34,857 nucleotides of DNA from JBARKJ01 sp963698885 (lineage in GTDB: Bacteria; Nitrospirota; JACRHJ01), in the NCBI GenBank assembly GCA_963698885.1, contig CAVOSJ010000008.1, forward strand, positions 1-34,857, written 5' to 3'. The position numbers and the translations under genes are program-made. Within the stretch, counting starts at the first letter, position 1. Each line of letters starts with the position of its first letter. The notes beneath the pieces are model-generated. The model saw only the letters and a program-made list of their open reading frames with translations. It was not told where the DNA came from and made no database searches. Shown piece after piece: positions 1-8,053 of this stretch.

Positions 1-2
1 AA

Positions 3-221
3 ATGACGAATAAAAAACGCAAACCCATTTATTATATCGTTGACGACAAAGGGCGAAGAACGGGCGTAGCACTTGATATAAAGACATATGATAAGATTCT
101 TGAAGAAATGGAAGGCTTAAGAATGAAAATATCTCAGCATGAAGCAAGTGTCAAGCTCGCCAAACTTGACGGGACGGAAAAGAAATTGGGGCCAGTTACT
201 CGTGGAAGGTCGTCAAGTTAA
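3..221 (+). CDS. Small antitoxin-like protein (72 aa)
   Basis: A 72-residue charged protein whose N-terminal half reads YYIVDDKGRRTGVALDIKTY followed by DKILEEMEGL. This resembles short type II antitoxin or addiction-module proteins, where a 'hydrophobic strand, then D/E-rich helix' is written as 'I.D..G...GV.L....Y..ILE..E'. The C-terminal tail is basic and low in structure. The start lies two bases from the window edge, so a longer N-terminus cannot be excluded. It is followed after one base by the SIR2-like gene, suggesting co-transcription. No toxin of a standard family is visible beside it, so the antitoxin assignment is inference from sequence style only. The DNA is AT-rich compared with the genes from 1252 onward. 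Confidence 0.5.
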   Translation: MTNKKRKPIYYIVDDKGRRTGVALDIKTYDKILEEMEGLRMKISQHEASVKLAKLDGTEKKLGPVTRGRSSS

Positions 222-222
222 T

Positions 223-1265
223 ATGAAACATGTATATGTTTTAGGAGCCGGGGCATCTGCAGCGGCTGTCAATGCCCCCCTCGGACAGGACTAGTTTGGA
301 ACTATCATGTTAATTGTGGCAGGATGGTTCCAATCAAGAACGGAGTCCCTGATCTTACGGAACAAAATAAACAGTTTGAGAATTTTCGAAAATTTCTCAA
401 ACTAGCAGGTTCACTATATCCTGAATTAAATTACTTGCTTGGAAAATGGGACAATAGAGGGTCGAGAATTTTTTTTCTATCCGATTTAGTTAAGAGACAT
501 TATGTTGACGAAATGCTTTGGATTTTACATCAAAAAGAAGATAAGATAGGAATAGAATTAGTAAGGCAATTAATTTTTGAGCATTTGGCAGAATCGGGTT
601 TAGGAAGGCAAAATAATCTTTATGAGAAATTTATCGGAAATATTTTCAGGGAAAGAGCAACTAATGAAGTAGCCATAATCTCTTTCAATTTTGATGTACT
701 TCTTCATGAAGATTTCATAAGAGGTATTTATTTTGACTACCTTGTAAATTTTGACTGGATTGACCCTTCTCGTGCGGAGATTTATGCGCACACAAATCCC
801 ATAAAGCTAATCAAACTTAATGGTTCTCTCGATTGGGCTATCTGTCCTTCTTGTAAAAAGACTGCACTTTATTTTTTTCCTACGTTCAGGCATTTTTTTA
901 ACGATAAAAAATGTCGCAAATGCAACGAGCCATTACAACCTTTTATTATCATTCCCCATGAAAAATACGAAGACATATTTGAGACAATTTGGTCGTCGGC
1001 AGAAGAAGAATTGCGTGAGGCAGACAAGGTCACTGTAATTGGCTATTCATTTCCTGATTATGATAAAAAGGTAATTGGACTATTTACGAACACTTTAGCT
1101 TCCGACGTAATTTTAGAGGTTGTAACACATTGCGAGCGTCAAGAATATGAACGTAGAACAAGAGAAGCAACAATTGAGAAATATGAACGGCTGTTCCCAA
1201 AGCTAAAGAAAAAAATTAATACCTATTTGACGGGATTCGAAGGGTATTTAAATGTGGTTAGCTAA
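223..1265 (+). CDS. SIR2-like domain protein, frameshifted near 275-292
   Basis: Reading from ATG 223 gives MKHVYVLGAGASAAAVNAPL, the Rossmann GxGAS start of SIR2-like proteins, but hits TAG at 292. Adding one base just before 292 (or one C in the C6 run at 275-280) joins it to the long frame that runs to 1265, with LVWNYHVNCGRM as the bridge; about 347 aa results. Further SIR2-like motifs are SFNFD (the catalytic-Asn region), KLNGSLDW, two CxxC pairs (CPSC and CRKC, a zinc ribbon) and VIGYSFPDYD near the C-terminus. Where many family members have HGS with a catalytic histidine, this one has Asn (codon 819-821). Known relatives are NADases in antiphage systems or proteins of unknown role. AT-rich composition and an orphan position suggest acquired DNA. 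Its last 14 bases overlap bioD. Confidence 0.75.
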
Positions 1266-1959
1266 ATCTTTTTTTATCACAGGCACGGACACCGGCGTCG
1301 GAAAGACGATTGTCGCGGGCGCGATAGCCGCCGCGCTCAAAGCAAAGGGGATGAAGGTGGGCGTGATGAAGCCCGCCGAGACCGGGTGCCGGGAGAGGCG
1401 CGGTGAATTATTTTCCAAAGACGCCGCGTTCCTGAAAAAGGTGTCCGGCTCGAAAATGCCGATCGATTTAATCTGCCCATACCGGTTCCCGGAGCCGTTA
1501 GCTCCCGCGATAGCGGCAGTCCGGGCGGGGGTGAAGATCGACCTGAAGCTTATCCGTAAAAATTTTGAGATTATCGAGGCACAGAGCGACGTGGTGTTGG
1601 TCGAGGGCGCGGGGGGGCTGATGGTCCCGCTGACGGGGAAGAAGCTGTACCTCGACCTGGTTGCCGAGCTTGGGATACCTTTAATTATCGTCGCGCGGGC
1701 GGGCCTTGGGACCGTAAACCACACGTTACTTACGGTAAGCGCGGCAAAGGCCCGTAAAATCGAAATTTCTGCTATAATCCTGAATCAGGGCCGCAAAAAC
1801 AAGCCTGATGCGGCGTCGGCTACCAATCCGGAAACGATTATGCGGCTCTGCGGCATAAGGCGGGTGTACGCCATGCCATTTTTGCCGGAGATAAGGAAAA
1901 ACATGGCCGTTCTGAAAAAAGCTGGGGACGGACTGCTGGCGCACGGATTTTTGGCTTGA
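1252..1959 (+). CDS. bioD: ATP-dependent dethiobiotin synthetase
   Basis: Catalyses ATP- and CO2-dependent ureido ring closure of 7,8-diaminopelargonate to dethiobiotin, the penultimate step of biotin synthesis, in the cytosol. The protein has the BioD P-loop GTDTGVGKT (residues 11-19), the substrate lysine motif MKPAETG (Lys40) and VEGAGGLMVPL (about 118-128), and at 235 aa matches the family length. The ATG at 1252 lies inside the end of the SIR2-like gene, a 14-base overlap; the N-terminus is complete relative to known BioD, so the upstream insertion did not truncate it. No other bio gene is in the window. GC content rises sharply from this gene onward. Confidence 0.95.
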   Translation: MWLAKSFFITGTDTGVGKTIVAGAIAAALKAKGMKVGVMKPAETGCRERRGELFSKDAAFLKKVSGSKMPIDLICPYRFPEPLAPAIAAVRAGVKIDLKLIRKNFEIIEAQSDVVLVEGAGGLMVPLTGKKLYLDLVAELGIPLIIVARAGLGTVNHTLLTVSAAKARKIEISAIILNQGRKNKPDAASATNPETIMRLCGIRRVYAMPFLPEIRKNMAVLKKAGDGLLAHGFLA

Positions 1960-1984
1960 CTTTGAAAAACCCCGTAGATATTAT
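1956..1984 (+). promoter_or_regulatory. Sigma-70-type promoter for gcvH
   Basis: TTGACT (1956-1961) and TATTAT (1979-1984) are separated by exactly 17 bases, each matching the consensus at five of six positions. The -35 box overlaps the bioD stop codon. The gcvH start is about 58 bases downstream, leaving a leader with a strong ribosome-binding site (GGAGGTGAGAG from about 2031). Confidence 0.7.
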
Positions 1985-2042
1985 TTACCGACTTTATAAT
2001 TTGAATCCATAGATTGTCCATTGCACTTGTGGAGGTGAGAGA

Positions 2043-2426
2043 ATGAACCCTGAAGATTTGAAATATCACAAAGAACATTCCTGGGTCAAGGTCGACGGCA
2101 ACAGGGCTACCGTCGGCATTACGGAATATGCGCAGGAATCGCTGGGCGACATCGTGTACATCGACCTCCCGGACGTGGACACCTCGGTCGATGCGGACGG
2201 GGAGATTGGCGAGATAGAGTCCACGAAGGCCACGTCATCCGTGGTAAGCCCGGTGTCCGGCACGATTGTGAAGGTAAATACCGAGCTGGAAGACGCGCCG
2301 GAGACCATAAACGAAGACCCGTACGGCAAGGGCTGGATAGTGGTCATCGAGATGGACAACGCGAAGGAGCTAAGCTCCCTTATGGACGCGGAAGAGTATG
2401 GGAAGTTCGTAGAAGAGAACAAGTAG
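2043..2426 (+). CDS. gcvH: Glycine cleavage system H protein
   Basis: Lipoyl carrier protein that shuttles the aminomethyl group between the P, T and L proteins of the glycine cleavage complex. The 127-aa length is typical. The lipoylation site is Lys62 in GEIESTKATSSVVSPVSG, and the N-terminal KYHKEHSWVKVDG is the family signature. A strong ribosome-binding site GGAGGTGAG precedes the ATG. It has its own promoter and is followed by a terminator hairpin, then by lpd, whose product reoxidises the lipoyl arm. The P and T protein genes are not in this window, so GcvH might also serve in lipoate transfer; that cannot be decided here. Confidence 0.95.
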   Translation: MNPEDLKYHKEHSWVKVDGNRATVGITEYAQESLGDIVYIDLPDVDTSVDADGEIGEIESTKATSSVVSPVSGTIVKVNTELEDAPETINEDPYGKGWIVVIEMDNAKELSSLMDAEEYGKFVEENK

Positions 2427-2449
2427 TCCTGGGGCTTGCCCGTATGCAA

Positions 2450-2480
2450 GGAGGGAGCTGTTCGGCTCCCTTTTTCTTTT
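2450..2480 (+). terminator. Rho-independent terminator between gcvH and lpd
   Basis: GGGAGC (2453-2458), a six-base loop, GCTCCC (2465-2470), then TTTTTCTTTT. Flanking A-T and G-T pairs extend the stem. It lies 24 bases past the gcvH stop and about 30 bases before lpd, so gcvH and lpd are probably not simply co-expressed. Confidence 0.8.
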
Positions 2481-2510
2481 AGTTTTTTAAGAAGCAGGGA
2501 GAATGAAATC

Positions 2511-3923
2511 ATGGCGGAGAAGAGGATTGCGATACTTGGGGCGGGGCCCGGCGGATATGTGGCGGCCATCAGGGCGGCCCAGCTTGGGGCGAAGGTTACG
2601 GTAGTCGAGGACGTCGAGGTCGGCGGCACATGCCTGAACAGGGGCTGCATACCGACGAAGACCCTGGTCGCGACCGCCGAAATATACGAGAAGATAAAAG
2701 AGGCGGCAAGCTTCGGCATCGAGGTGGAAGGCGGAGCTACGCTTAACATCCCGAAGATAATGGAGCGGCAGGGCAAAGTAATCCAGACGCTTACGAAAGG
2801 GATAAGGGGCCTGTTCAAGGCACACGGCATAGAGCTTATCGAAGGGCGCGGAAGGCTTATCGACAAAAAGATAATCGAAGTCACGTTGAAGGACGGCTCA
2901 GGCACAAAGACAGTAGAGGCGGACAATATAATCGTCGCCACCGGCTCCTCGCCCGCGGAGATACCGACCTTCAAGTTCGACCACGAACATATCATCTCAA
3001 GCGACGACGCTATATGCTTCAGCAAGGTGCCAAGGCGCATACTCATCGTCGGCGCGGGCGTCATAGGCTGCGAGTTCGCCTGCATCTTCAAGGTCATGGG
3101 CGCGGAAGAAGTCACGATGGTGGAGCTTCTGCCGAGATGCCTCTCAACCGAGGACCCGGACATCTCCGAGATGATGGCCCGTGAGCTTAAGAAAAAGAAG
3201 ATCAAGCTGATTACTAACGCAAAGATCGAGAAAGTTACCGTGAACGACGACGGCACCGTAACGTCGAGCATGGAGGGCGGCGCGGAAGTGGTATCTGACC
3301 AGGTACTGGTCTCCATCGGCCGCGCGCTGAACTCCAGGGGCATCGGCCTGGAGGAAAACGGCGTGAAGCTCGGCAAGCGCGGAGAGGTGCTGGTAAACGA
3401 GTACATGGAGACGGAACAGCCGGGAGTTTACGCTATCGGGGACGTCGTCGGCGGCATAATGCTCGCGCACGTGGCCTCCGCCGAGGGACTCTGCGCGGTT
3501 GAGAACATCATGCACGGCAATGTAAAGAAGATGGATTACCGCGTAGTCCCCGCCGGGATATTCACCCTGCCGGAGATAGGCTCTGTGGGCCTGCGGGAGC
3601 ACGAGTGCCAGGCGAAGGGGATAAAAATAAAAGTCGGGAAGTTTATGCTTCGCGGCCTCGGCAAGGCCCAGGCGATGAACGAGCTGGCCGGAATGGTGAA
3701 GGTCATCGCGGACGCCGAAACGGACAAGGTGCTTGGCGTGCACATAATGGGCGCGCACTCCACGGACTACATCCACGAGGCTGCGGTAGCGATGGCGATG
3801 AATGCCACGACAAAGCAAGTGGCGGAGACTATACACTCGCATCCGACCTTGGCTGAGTCCGTGATGGAAGCGATGGAGGACGTGCACGGCATGGCGATAC
3901 ACGTGCCGCCGGTGGCGAAATAG
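2511..3923 (+). CDS. lpdA: Dihydrolipoyl dehydrogenase (E3 / L protein)
   Basis: FAD flavoprotein that reoxidises dihydrolipoyl groups with NAD+ in the glycine cleavage and 2-oxoacid dehydrogenase complexes. With the start at ATG 2511 (purine-rich GGGAGA upstream) the protein is 470 aa, the usual length. It shows the FAD fold GAGPGGY (residues 10-16), the redox disulfide GGTCLNRGC (Cys41 and Cys46), the NAD-binding VGAGVIGCEFA, the second FAD motif YAIGDVVGG and the C-terminal HSHPTLAE with active-site His444 and Glu449. An upstream in-frame start at 2436 would run through the gcvH terminator and is rejected. It follows gcvH but is separated from it by a terminator. Confidence 0.95.
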   Translation: MAEKRIAILGAGPGGYVAAIRAAQLGAKVTVVEDVEVGGTCLNRGCIPTKTLVATAEIYEKIKEAASFGIEVEGGATLNIPKIMERQGKVIQTLTKGIRGLFKAHGIELIEGRGRLIDKKIIEVTLKDGSGTKTVEADNIIVATGSSPAEIPTFKFDHEHIISSDDAICFSKVPRRILIVGAGVIGCEFACIFKVMGAEEVTMVELLPRCLSTEDPDISEMMARELKKKKIKLITNAKIEKVTVNDDGTVTSSMEGGAEVVSDQVLVSIGRALNSRGIGLEENGVKLGKRGEVLVNEYMETEQPGVYAIGDVVGGIMLAHVASAEGLCAVENIMHGNVKKMDYRVVPAGIFTLPEIGSVGLREHECQAKGIKIKVGKFMLRGLGKAQAMNELAGMVKVIADAETDKVLGVHIMGAHSTDYIHEAAVAMAMNATTKQVAETIHSHPTLAESVMEAMEDVHGMAIHVPPVAK

Positions 3924-3942
3924 CCTCATATATCATCAATAG

Positions 3943-3973
3943 AAAGCCCGCAATGGAAGTTGCGGGCTTTTTT
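3943..3973 (+). terminator. Rho-independent terminator after lpdA
   Basis: A perfect 11-bp stem: AAAGCCCGCAA (3943-3953), loop TGGAAG, TTGCGGGCTTT (3960-3970), continuing into a T6 run. It ends the lpdA transcript 20 bases past the stop codon. Confidence 0.92.
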
Positions 3974-4075
3974 ATTGATAAAAAATCAGATTCTTTTATA
4001 ATGCAGACAGCAGTTGGGTACATACCAAATTTTGCGATTAGATAATAAATAAGAAGCACTATTTGAGGAATCAAA

Positions 4076-4861
4076 TTGGGAACAACGTTTGATCGGACAC
4101 TTGATATCATAGAGGATGCCTTCAGGAGACTTGAACAGCAAGTTCCTCCTCCAAAAGCCGTTTCATTCAAAGACGGGTTAGTTTTTCGCTATCATGAGAA
4201 GTCTATTCAGCAAGCACTGATCCAGAAACTTGCGCGAATGATTAGCGGCGTATATGCTGCGCGATCGTTACTGGATCACGGATTCGTTCAGGAACAAGGG
4301 GTAATACAACGCACACTAGACGAACTGAATGAGGATATTGATTTTCTCGTAGCGGCTTTAACCAACGAAATTACAGACCTTCACAAAAAGTACCTTGAAT
4401 CATTTTATGAAGAAGAATTTGACAGACATACTGGCCGAGCAGCGTCAACAAAAAAACGGCACATGGTTCCTCGAAAGAAGATTCAAGCGTACATAATCCG
4501 TATTCTTGGAGCGGAACTCAATCCCTCACTTGCAATTGAAAATTTAAAGATAATCAGTAAAGTTTATTCTGGGTACGTGCACGCCGCTTCACCGCACATC
4601 ATGGATATGTACGGCGGGAAGCCGCCTAAATTCCACATCGCAGGGATGGTTGGCAGCCCGCATATATATTGGCACCGAAAAGATTTTAAAAACTACGTCT
4701 ATAGAGGGCTGCTTTCCGTTATGTTTGTAGCGATGGCCTTTGGTGATACGCCCCTTATAGGGAGCCTTCTCTCTCATAGGGATAAGTTTGAGCAGGATAA
4801 TCCAGACATATTCCCTGACGGACTTAGCTTCATAGGAGCGCCGATTAATCCCGCCAAATAA
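4076..4861 (+). CDS. Hypothetical protein, orphan (261 aa)
   Basis: I do not recognise a family. The protein is soluble, with no signal peptide or membrane segment. It looks mainly helical in its first two thirds (IIEDAFRRLEQQV, LDELNEDIDFLVAAL, HKKYLESFYEEEF), then has a His- and Gly-rich stretch VHAASPHIMDMYGGKPPKFH and a C-terminal hydrophobic segment LLSVMFVAMAFGDTP. The TTG start is chosen because GAGG lies seven bases upstream (4065-4068) and no ATG follows early. The gene stands alone between the lpdA terminator and the phosphohexomutase gene, and its codon use is AT-richer than the neighbours, suggesting acquisition. No function can be assigned. Confidence 0.75.
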   Translation: MGTTFDRTLDIIEDAFRRLEQQVPPPKAVSFKDGLVFRYHEKSIQQALIQKLARMISGVYAARSLLDHGFVQEQGVIQRTLDELNEDIDFLVAALTNEITDLHKKYLESFYEEEFDRHTGRAASTKKRHMVPRKKIQAYIIRILGAELNPSLAIENLKIISKVYSGYVHAASPHIMDMYGGKPPKFHIAGMVGSPHIYWHRKDFKNYVYRGLLSVMFVAMAFGDTPLIGSLLSHRDKFEQDNPDIFPDGLSFIGAPINPAK

Positions 4862-4956
4862 AATTTCCTTTTTTAGAGTTGCCTTAACTCCTGATTTATG
4901 TTAAACATTTATGATTGTAACCGCTTGGCGCGAATCTGATTACTCATGAGGAATAA

Positions 4957-6374
4957 ATGACCACCATCAAGTTCGGCACTTCAGGCTGGCGGGACATCAT
5001 TGCGGAAGGCTTCACGACCGATAACGTCCGGATTGTCTCCCAGGCGATAGCTGATTACATCAACGGCAGAGGCGAAGGGGCCAAGGGCATGGTAGTCGGC
5101 TACGATACCAGGTTCCAGTCCGAATATTTCGCACGGGAGTCCGCGCTCGTACTGGCGGCAAACGGAATAAAATGCTTCGTCTCGGACAGGGACGTCCCGA
5201 CCCCCGTGGTCGCCTTCGAGATTCTCAGGCGAAAGGCGGCGGGCGGGATAAACATCACCGCATCGCATAACCCCCGGAGTACAGCGGCATAAAGTTCTCG
5301 CCGGACTGGGGCGGCCCCGCCCTGCCTGAAACCACCCAAGAGATAGAGGACCGAGCGAACGTACTGATGAAGGACCCGAAGGTTGCGGAGATTGCCTTCG
5401 AAGAGGCGAAGTACAAGGGCCTTATAGAAGAGGTCTCCATATCCAAGGCATATCTCGACCAGCTAAGGAAGATAATCGATTTCTCAATCATCCAGCAGAA
5501 AATGCCCAGGGTCGCGGTTGACCCGATATACGGCACGTCGCGGGGATACCTGGACAAGCTGCTCAAGGGCGCGGGACTCGATGTCACGGTGCTCCACGAC
5601 CGCCGGGACCCGTACTTCGGCGGGCACCGCCCGGAGCCTGCGGAGGAGTACCTTGAAGAGCTGACCAGGATAGTCGTGAACGGCGATTACAAAATCGGCC
5701 TCGCCACCGACGGGGACGCGGACCGTTACGGCATCGTGGACGAGGACGGGGAGTTCATCACTCCTAACGAACTTCTCTCGCTCGCGTTCGATTACCTTGT
5801 CCGGGTCAGGAAATGGGAAGGGGGCGTCGCCAGAAGCGTTGCGACGACCCACCTTGTGGACAGGGTGGCGAAGCTCCACGGACGCGAGGTCTTTGAGACG
5901 CCGGTTGGTTTCAAGTTCATAGGCGAGCTTATCTCGGAGGACAAGGTAGTAATCGGCGGCGAGGAGAGCGCCGGGCTGTCCATCAAGGGCCACGTGCCGG
6001 AGAAGGACGGGATACTGGCGTGCCTGCTGGCGCTGGAGATGGTGTGCAGGGAAGGCATGTCGCTCCGCAGGCAGCTTGAGAGGCTTTTCGAGAAGACGGG
6101 CAAAGTCCTGACGCGCCGGGTGAACATAAACCTTACCGAAAAGCTTAAAGAGAGGCTGAACGAAAAACTCGCGCTTGGGCCGGAGTCTTTCGCGGGGCAC
6201 AAGGTCGTGCAGACGATAAAGTTAGACGGCCATAAGTACGTGCTGGACGACGGCTCGTGGCTCCTGATGCGGCTCTCCGGCACCGAGCCGGTGGTAAGGC
6301 TTTACGTGGAGGCGAATTCCGCCGAAGACCTGATGGAGTTGTCAAAAGAAGGCGAAAAGTTTATAACTAAATAA
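4957..6374 (+). CDS. Phosphoglucomutase/phosphomannomutase family enzyme, frameshifted at 5271-5275
   Basis: Alpha-D-phosphohexomutase, interconverting hexose 1- and 6-phosphates through a phosphoserine. All four family loops are present: TSGWR near the N-terminus, TASHNP with the catalytic Ser103, metal-binding DGDADRYG, sugar-binding GGEESAG and phosphate-binding LSGTEPVVR. The reading frame breaks in a C5 run: with six Cs the codons give HNPPEYSGIKFSPDWGG and join the downstream frame, for about 472 aa, the usual length. The intact motifs on both sides argue for a base-calling error rather than decay. GAGGAATAA precedes ATG 4957. Whether glucose or mannose phosphate is preferred cannot be told; enolase and a GH57 enzyme downstream suggest sugar phosphate and alpha-glucan metabolism. 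Confidence 0.9.
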
Positions 6375-6387
6375 ATTCCAAAACGTT

Positions 6388-6427
6388 GTTACCTTTTTGG
6401 AAAAAGGTAACGCCAAAAAAACTTTTA
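6388..6427 (+). repeat. Two-hairpin leader repeat, copy 1
   Basis: A perfect palindrome (GTTACCTTTTT, GG, AAAAAGGTAAC at 6388-6411) is followed by GCCAAAAAAACTTTTA. The same block recurs at 24965 in the same orientation. TTTTTGG (6394-6400) can pair either within the palindrome or with CCAAAAA (6413-6419), so two exclusive hairpins are possible. It lies between the phosphohexomutase stop and the GGAGG of eno. Confidence 0.75.
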
Positions 6428-6442
6428 GGTTGGAGGATTTGA

Positions 6443-7733
6443 ATGGGCGAGATAGCGGACGTTTTCGCAAGGGAAATACTGGACTCACGGGGCAACCCGA
6501 CTATCGAAGTAGAGGTAATCCTGGAGACGGGCGCGATGGGCCGCGCAGCCGTGCCCTCGGGCGCGTCCACCGGAAAGCGTGAGGCCGTGGAACTCCGGGA
6601 CGGCAACAAAAAGCGCTACATGGGAAAAGGCGTCCAGAAGGCGGTCGCGAACGTCAACGACGAGATAGGCCCGCAGCTTATGGGGCTTGAGTCCTCCGAG
6701 CAGGCATTCATCGATAAGATAATGATAGAGATGGACGGCACCCAGAACAAGGGCAAGCTTGGCGCGAACGCAATCCTGGGCGTCTCGTCTCGCCGTCGCG
6801 AAGGCCTCCGCCGAAGAGGCAGGTCAGCCGCTCTACCGCTACATCGGCGGGGTAAACGCCAAGGAGATGCCCGTGCCGCAGATGAACATACTGAACGGCG
6901 GCGCGCACGCGGACAACAACGTGGACATCCAGGAATTTCTGATTATGCCCGTCGGGGCAAAGAACATCACTGACGCTGTGCGTATGGGCTCGGAGGTTTT
7001 CCACTCGCTTAAAAGCGTCCTGAAGGCGAAGGGCTACAACACCTCCGTCGGCGACGAAGGGGGCTTCGCGCCGAACCTGAAATCTAACGAAGAGGCGGTG
7101 GAGATGGTCCTCGCCGGGATAGAGAAGGCGGGATACAAGCCGGGCAAGGACGTGATGCTCGCAATCGACGCCGCCGCCAGCGAGTTCTATGAGAAGGGCG
7201 CGTACGTCTTTAAAAAATCGGACAAGTCCAAAAAATCCTCCGACGAGATGATAAAATTTTACGAGACGTGGGTGAAAAAATATCCTATAATATCCATCGA
7301 GGACGGACTGGCCGAAGGCGACTGGGAGGGCTGGAAGAACCTGACGGACGCGCTCGGCAAAAAGGTCCAGATCGTGGGAGACGATATTTTCGTCACCAAC
7401 CCGAAGATACTGAAGAAGGGAATCGAGGAGGGGATTGCGAACTCGATACTCATAAAGCTGAACCAGATAGGCACTCTGACCGAGACGCTGGACACTATAG
7501 AGATGGCGAAGAAGGCGGGATATACCAACGTCATATCGCACCGTTCCGGGGAGACCGAGGACACTACCCTGGCAGACTTAGCGGTAGCGACCAACGCCGG
7601 GCAGATAAAGACCGGCTCGCTCTCCCGGACGGACAGGGTTGCGAAGTACAACCAGCTCATCAGGATAGAGGAAGATCTGGACGAAGAGGCCAGGTTCTCA
7701 GGCAAAAACGTGTTCTACAGCATACGTAAATGA
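6443..7733 (+). CDS. eno: Enolase (phosphopyruvate hydratase), frameshifted near 6790
   Basis: Dehydrates 2-phosphoglycerate to phosphoenolpyruvate in glycolysis. Family motifs run in order: EILDSRGNPT (residues 11-20), VPSGASTG, KLGANAILGVS, NILNGGAHADNN, VGDEGGFAP, IEDGLAEGDW, VGDDIFVTN, ILIKLNQIGT and SHRSGETEDT. Near 6790 the sequence GTCTCGTCTCGCC holds one base too many; removing one T restores GVSLAVAKASAEE and a 429-aa protein, the normal length. Enolase is essential in most bacteria, so an assembly or base-calling error is the likely cause. GGAGG stands ten bases before ATG 6443. The downstream ftsB-like gene overlaps the stop codon by four bases. Confidence 0.92.
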
Positions 7734-8053
7734 TAAAAAGGAACCTGAGCAGCCAGGAGCGGGAATTAGCGTAAAGGCGGCGCGTCAAAATTGCCGTTGC
7801 CGCGGGCGCGTGCCTGCTCTTTTACGCTTTTTTAAGCTTTTTCCTGGGCCAGATGGGCTTCATCCGCTATATAGAACTCTGCCATCAAAGAGACCATCTA
7901 AAAGCGGAGATAGTGCAGCTCAAGGCGTCCAGCCGGGAGCTCAGGGCACGGGTCGATTCGCTCCGCACGGACCCGGACAGCATCGAGGCGCTTGCCCGCG
8001 AGCAGGGGCTTGTGAAAGACGGGGAGACAGTCTACCAGTACGAGGATGAATGA
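7730..8053 (+). CDS. ftsB: FtsB/DivIC-type cell division protein, with in-frame TAA at 7772
   Basis: Bitopic septum-formation initiator: a short cytoplasmic tail, one membrane helix (IAVAAGACLLFYAFLSFFLG) and a periplasmic coiled coil (HQRDHLKAEIVQLKASSREL), ending with the family's DSIEALAREQGLVKDGETVY. From ATG 7730, which overlaps the eno stop as ATGA, one frame runs to 8053 (about 107 codons) apart from a single TAA at 7772-7774. No ATG, GTG or TTG start lies between that stop and the membrane helix, so the upstream start plus an erroneous stop is the simplest reading; otherwise translation could begin only at ATG 7853, without the membrane anchor. Adjacency of eno and ftsB/divIC is common in bacteria. 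Confidence 0.75.

Noticed and set aside
1960..2042. Glycine riboswitch before gcvH
   Set aside because: Only about 58 bases of leader after the promoter, too short for even one glycine aptamer with an expression platform.
2066..3406. 446-aa minus-strand open frame across gcvH and lpd
   Set aside because: Antisense shadow of two well-conserved plus-strand genes; Ser/Pro-rich with no domain.
3144..3929. 261-aa His/Arg-rich minus-strand frame in lpd
   Set aside because: Composition artefact of GC-rich antisense; lpd is certain.
6780..6800. Programmed frameshifting in eno
   Set aside because: No slippery heptamer with a downstream structure is evident, the family does not use recoding, and neighbouring genes show the same type of error.
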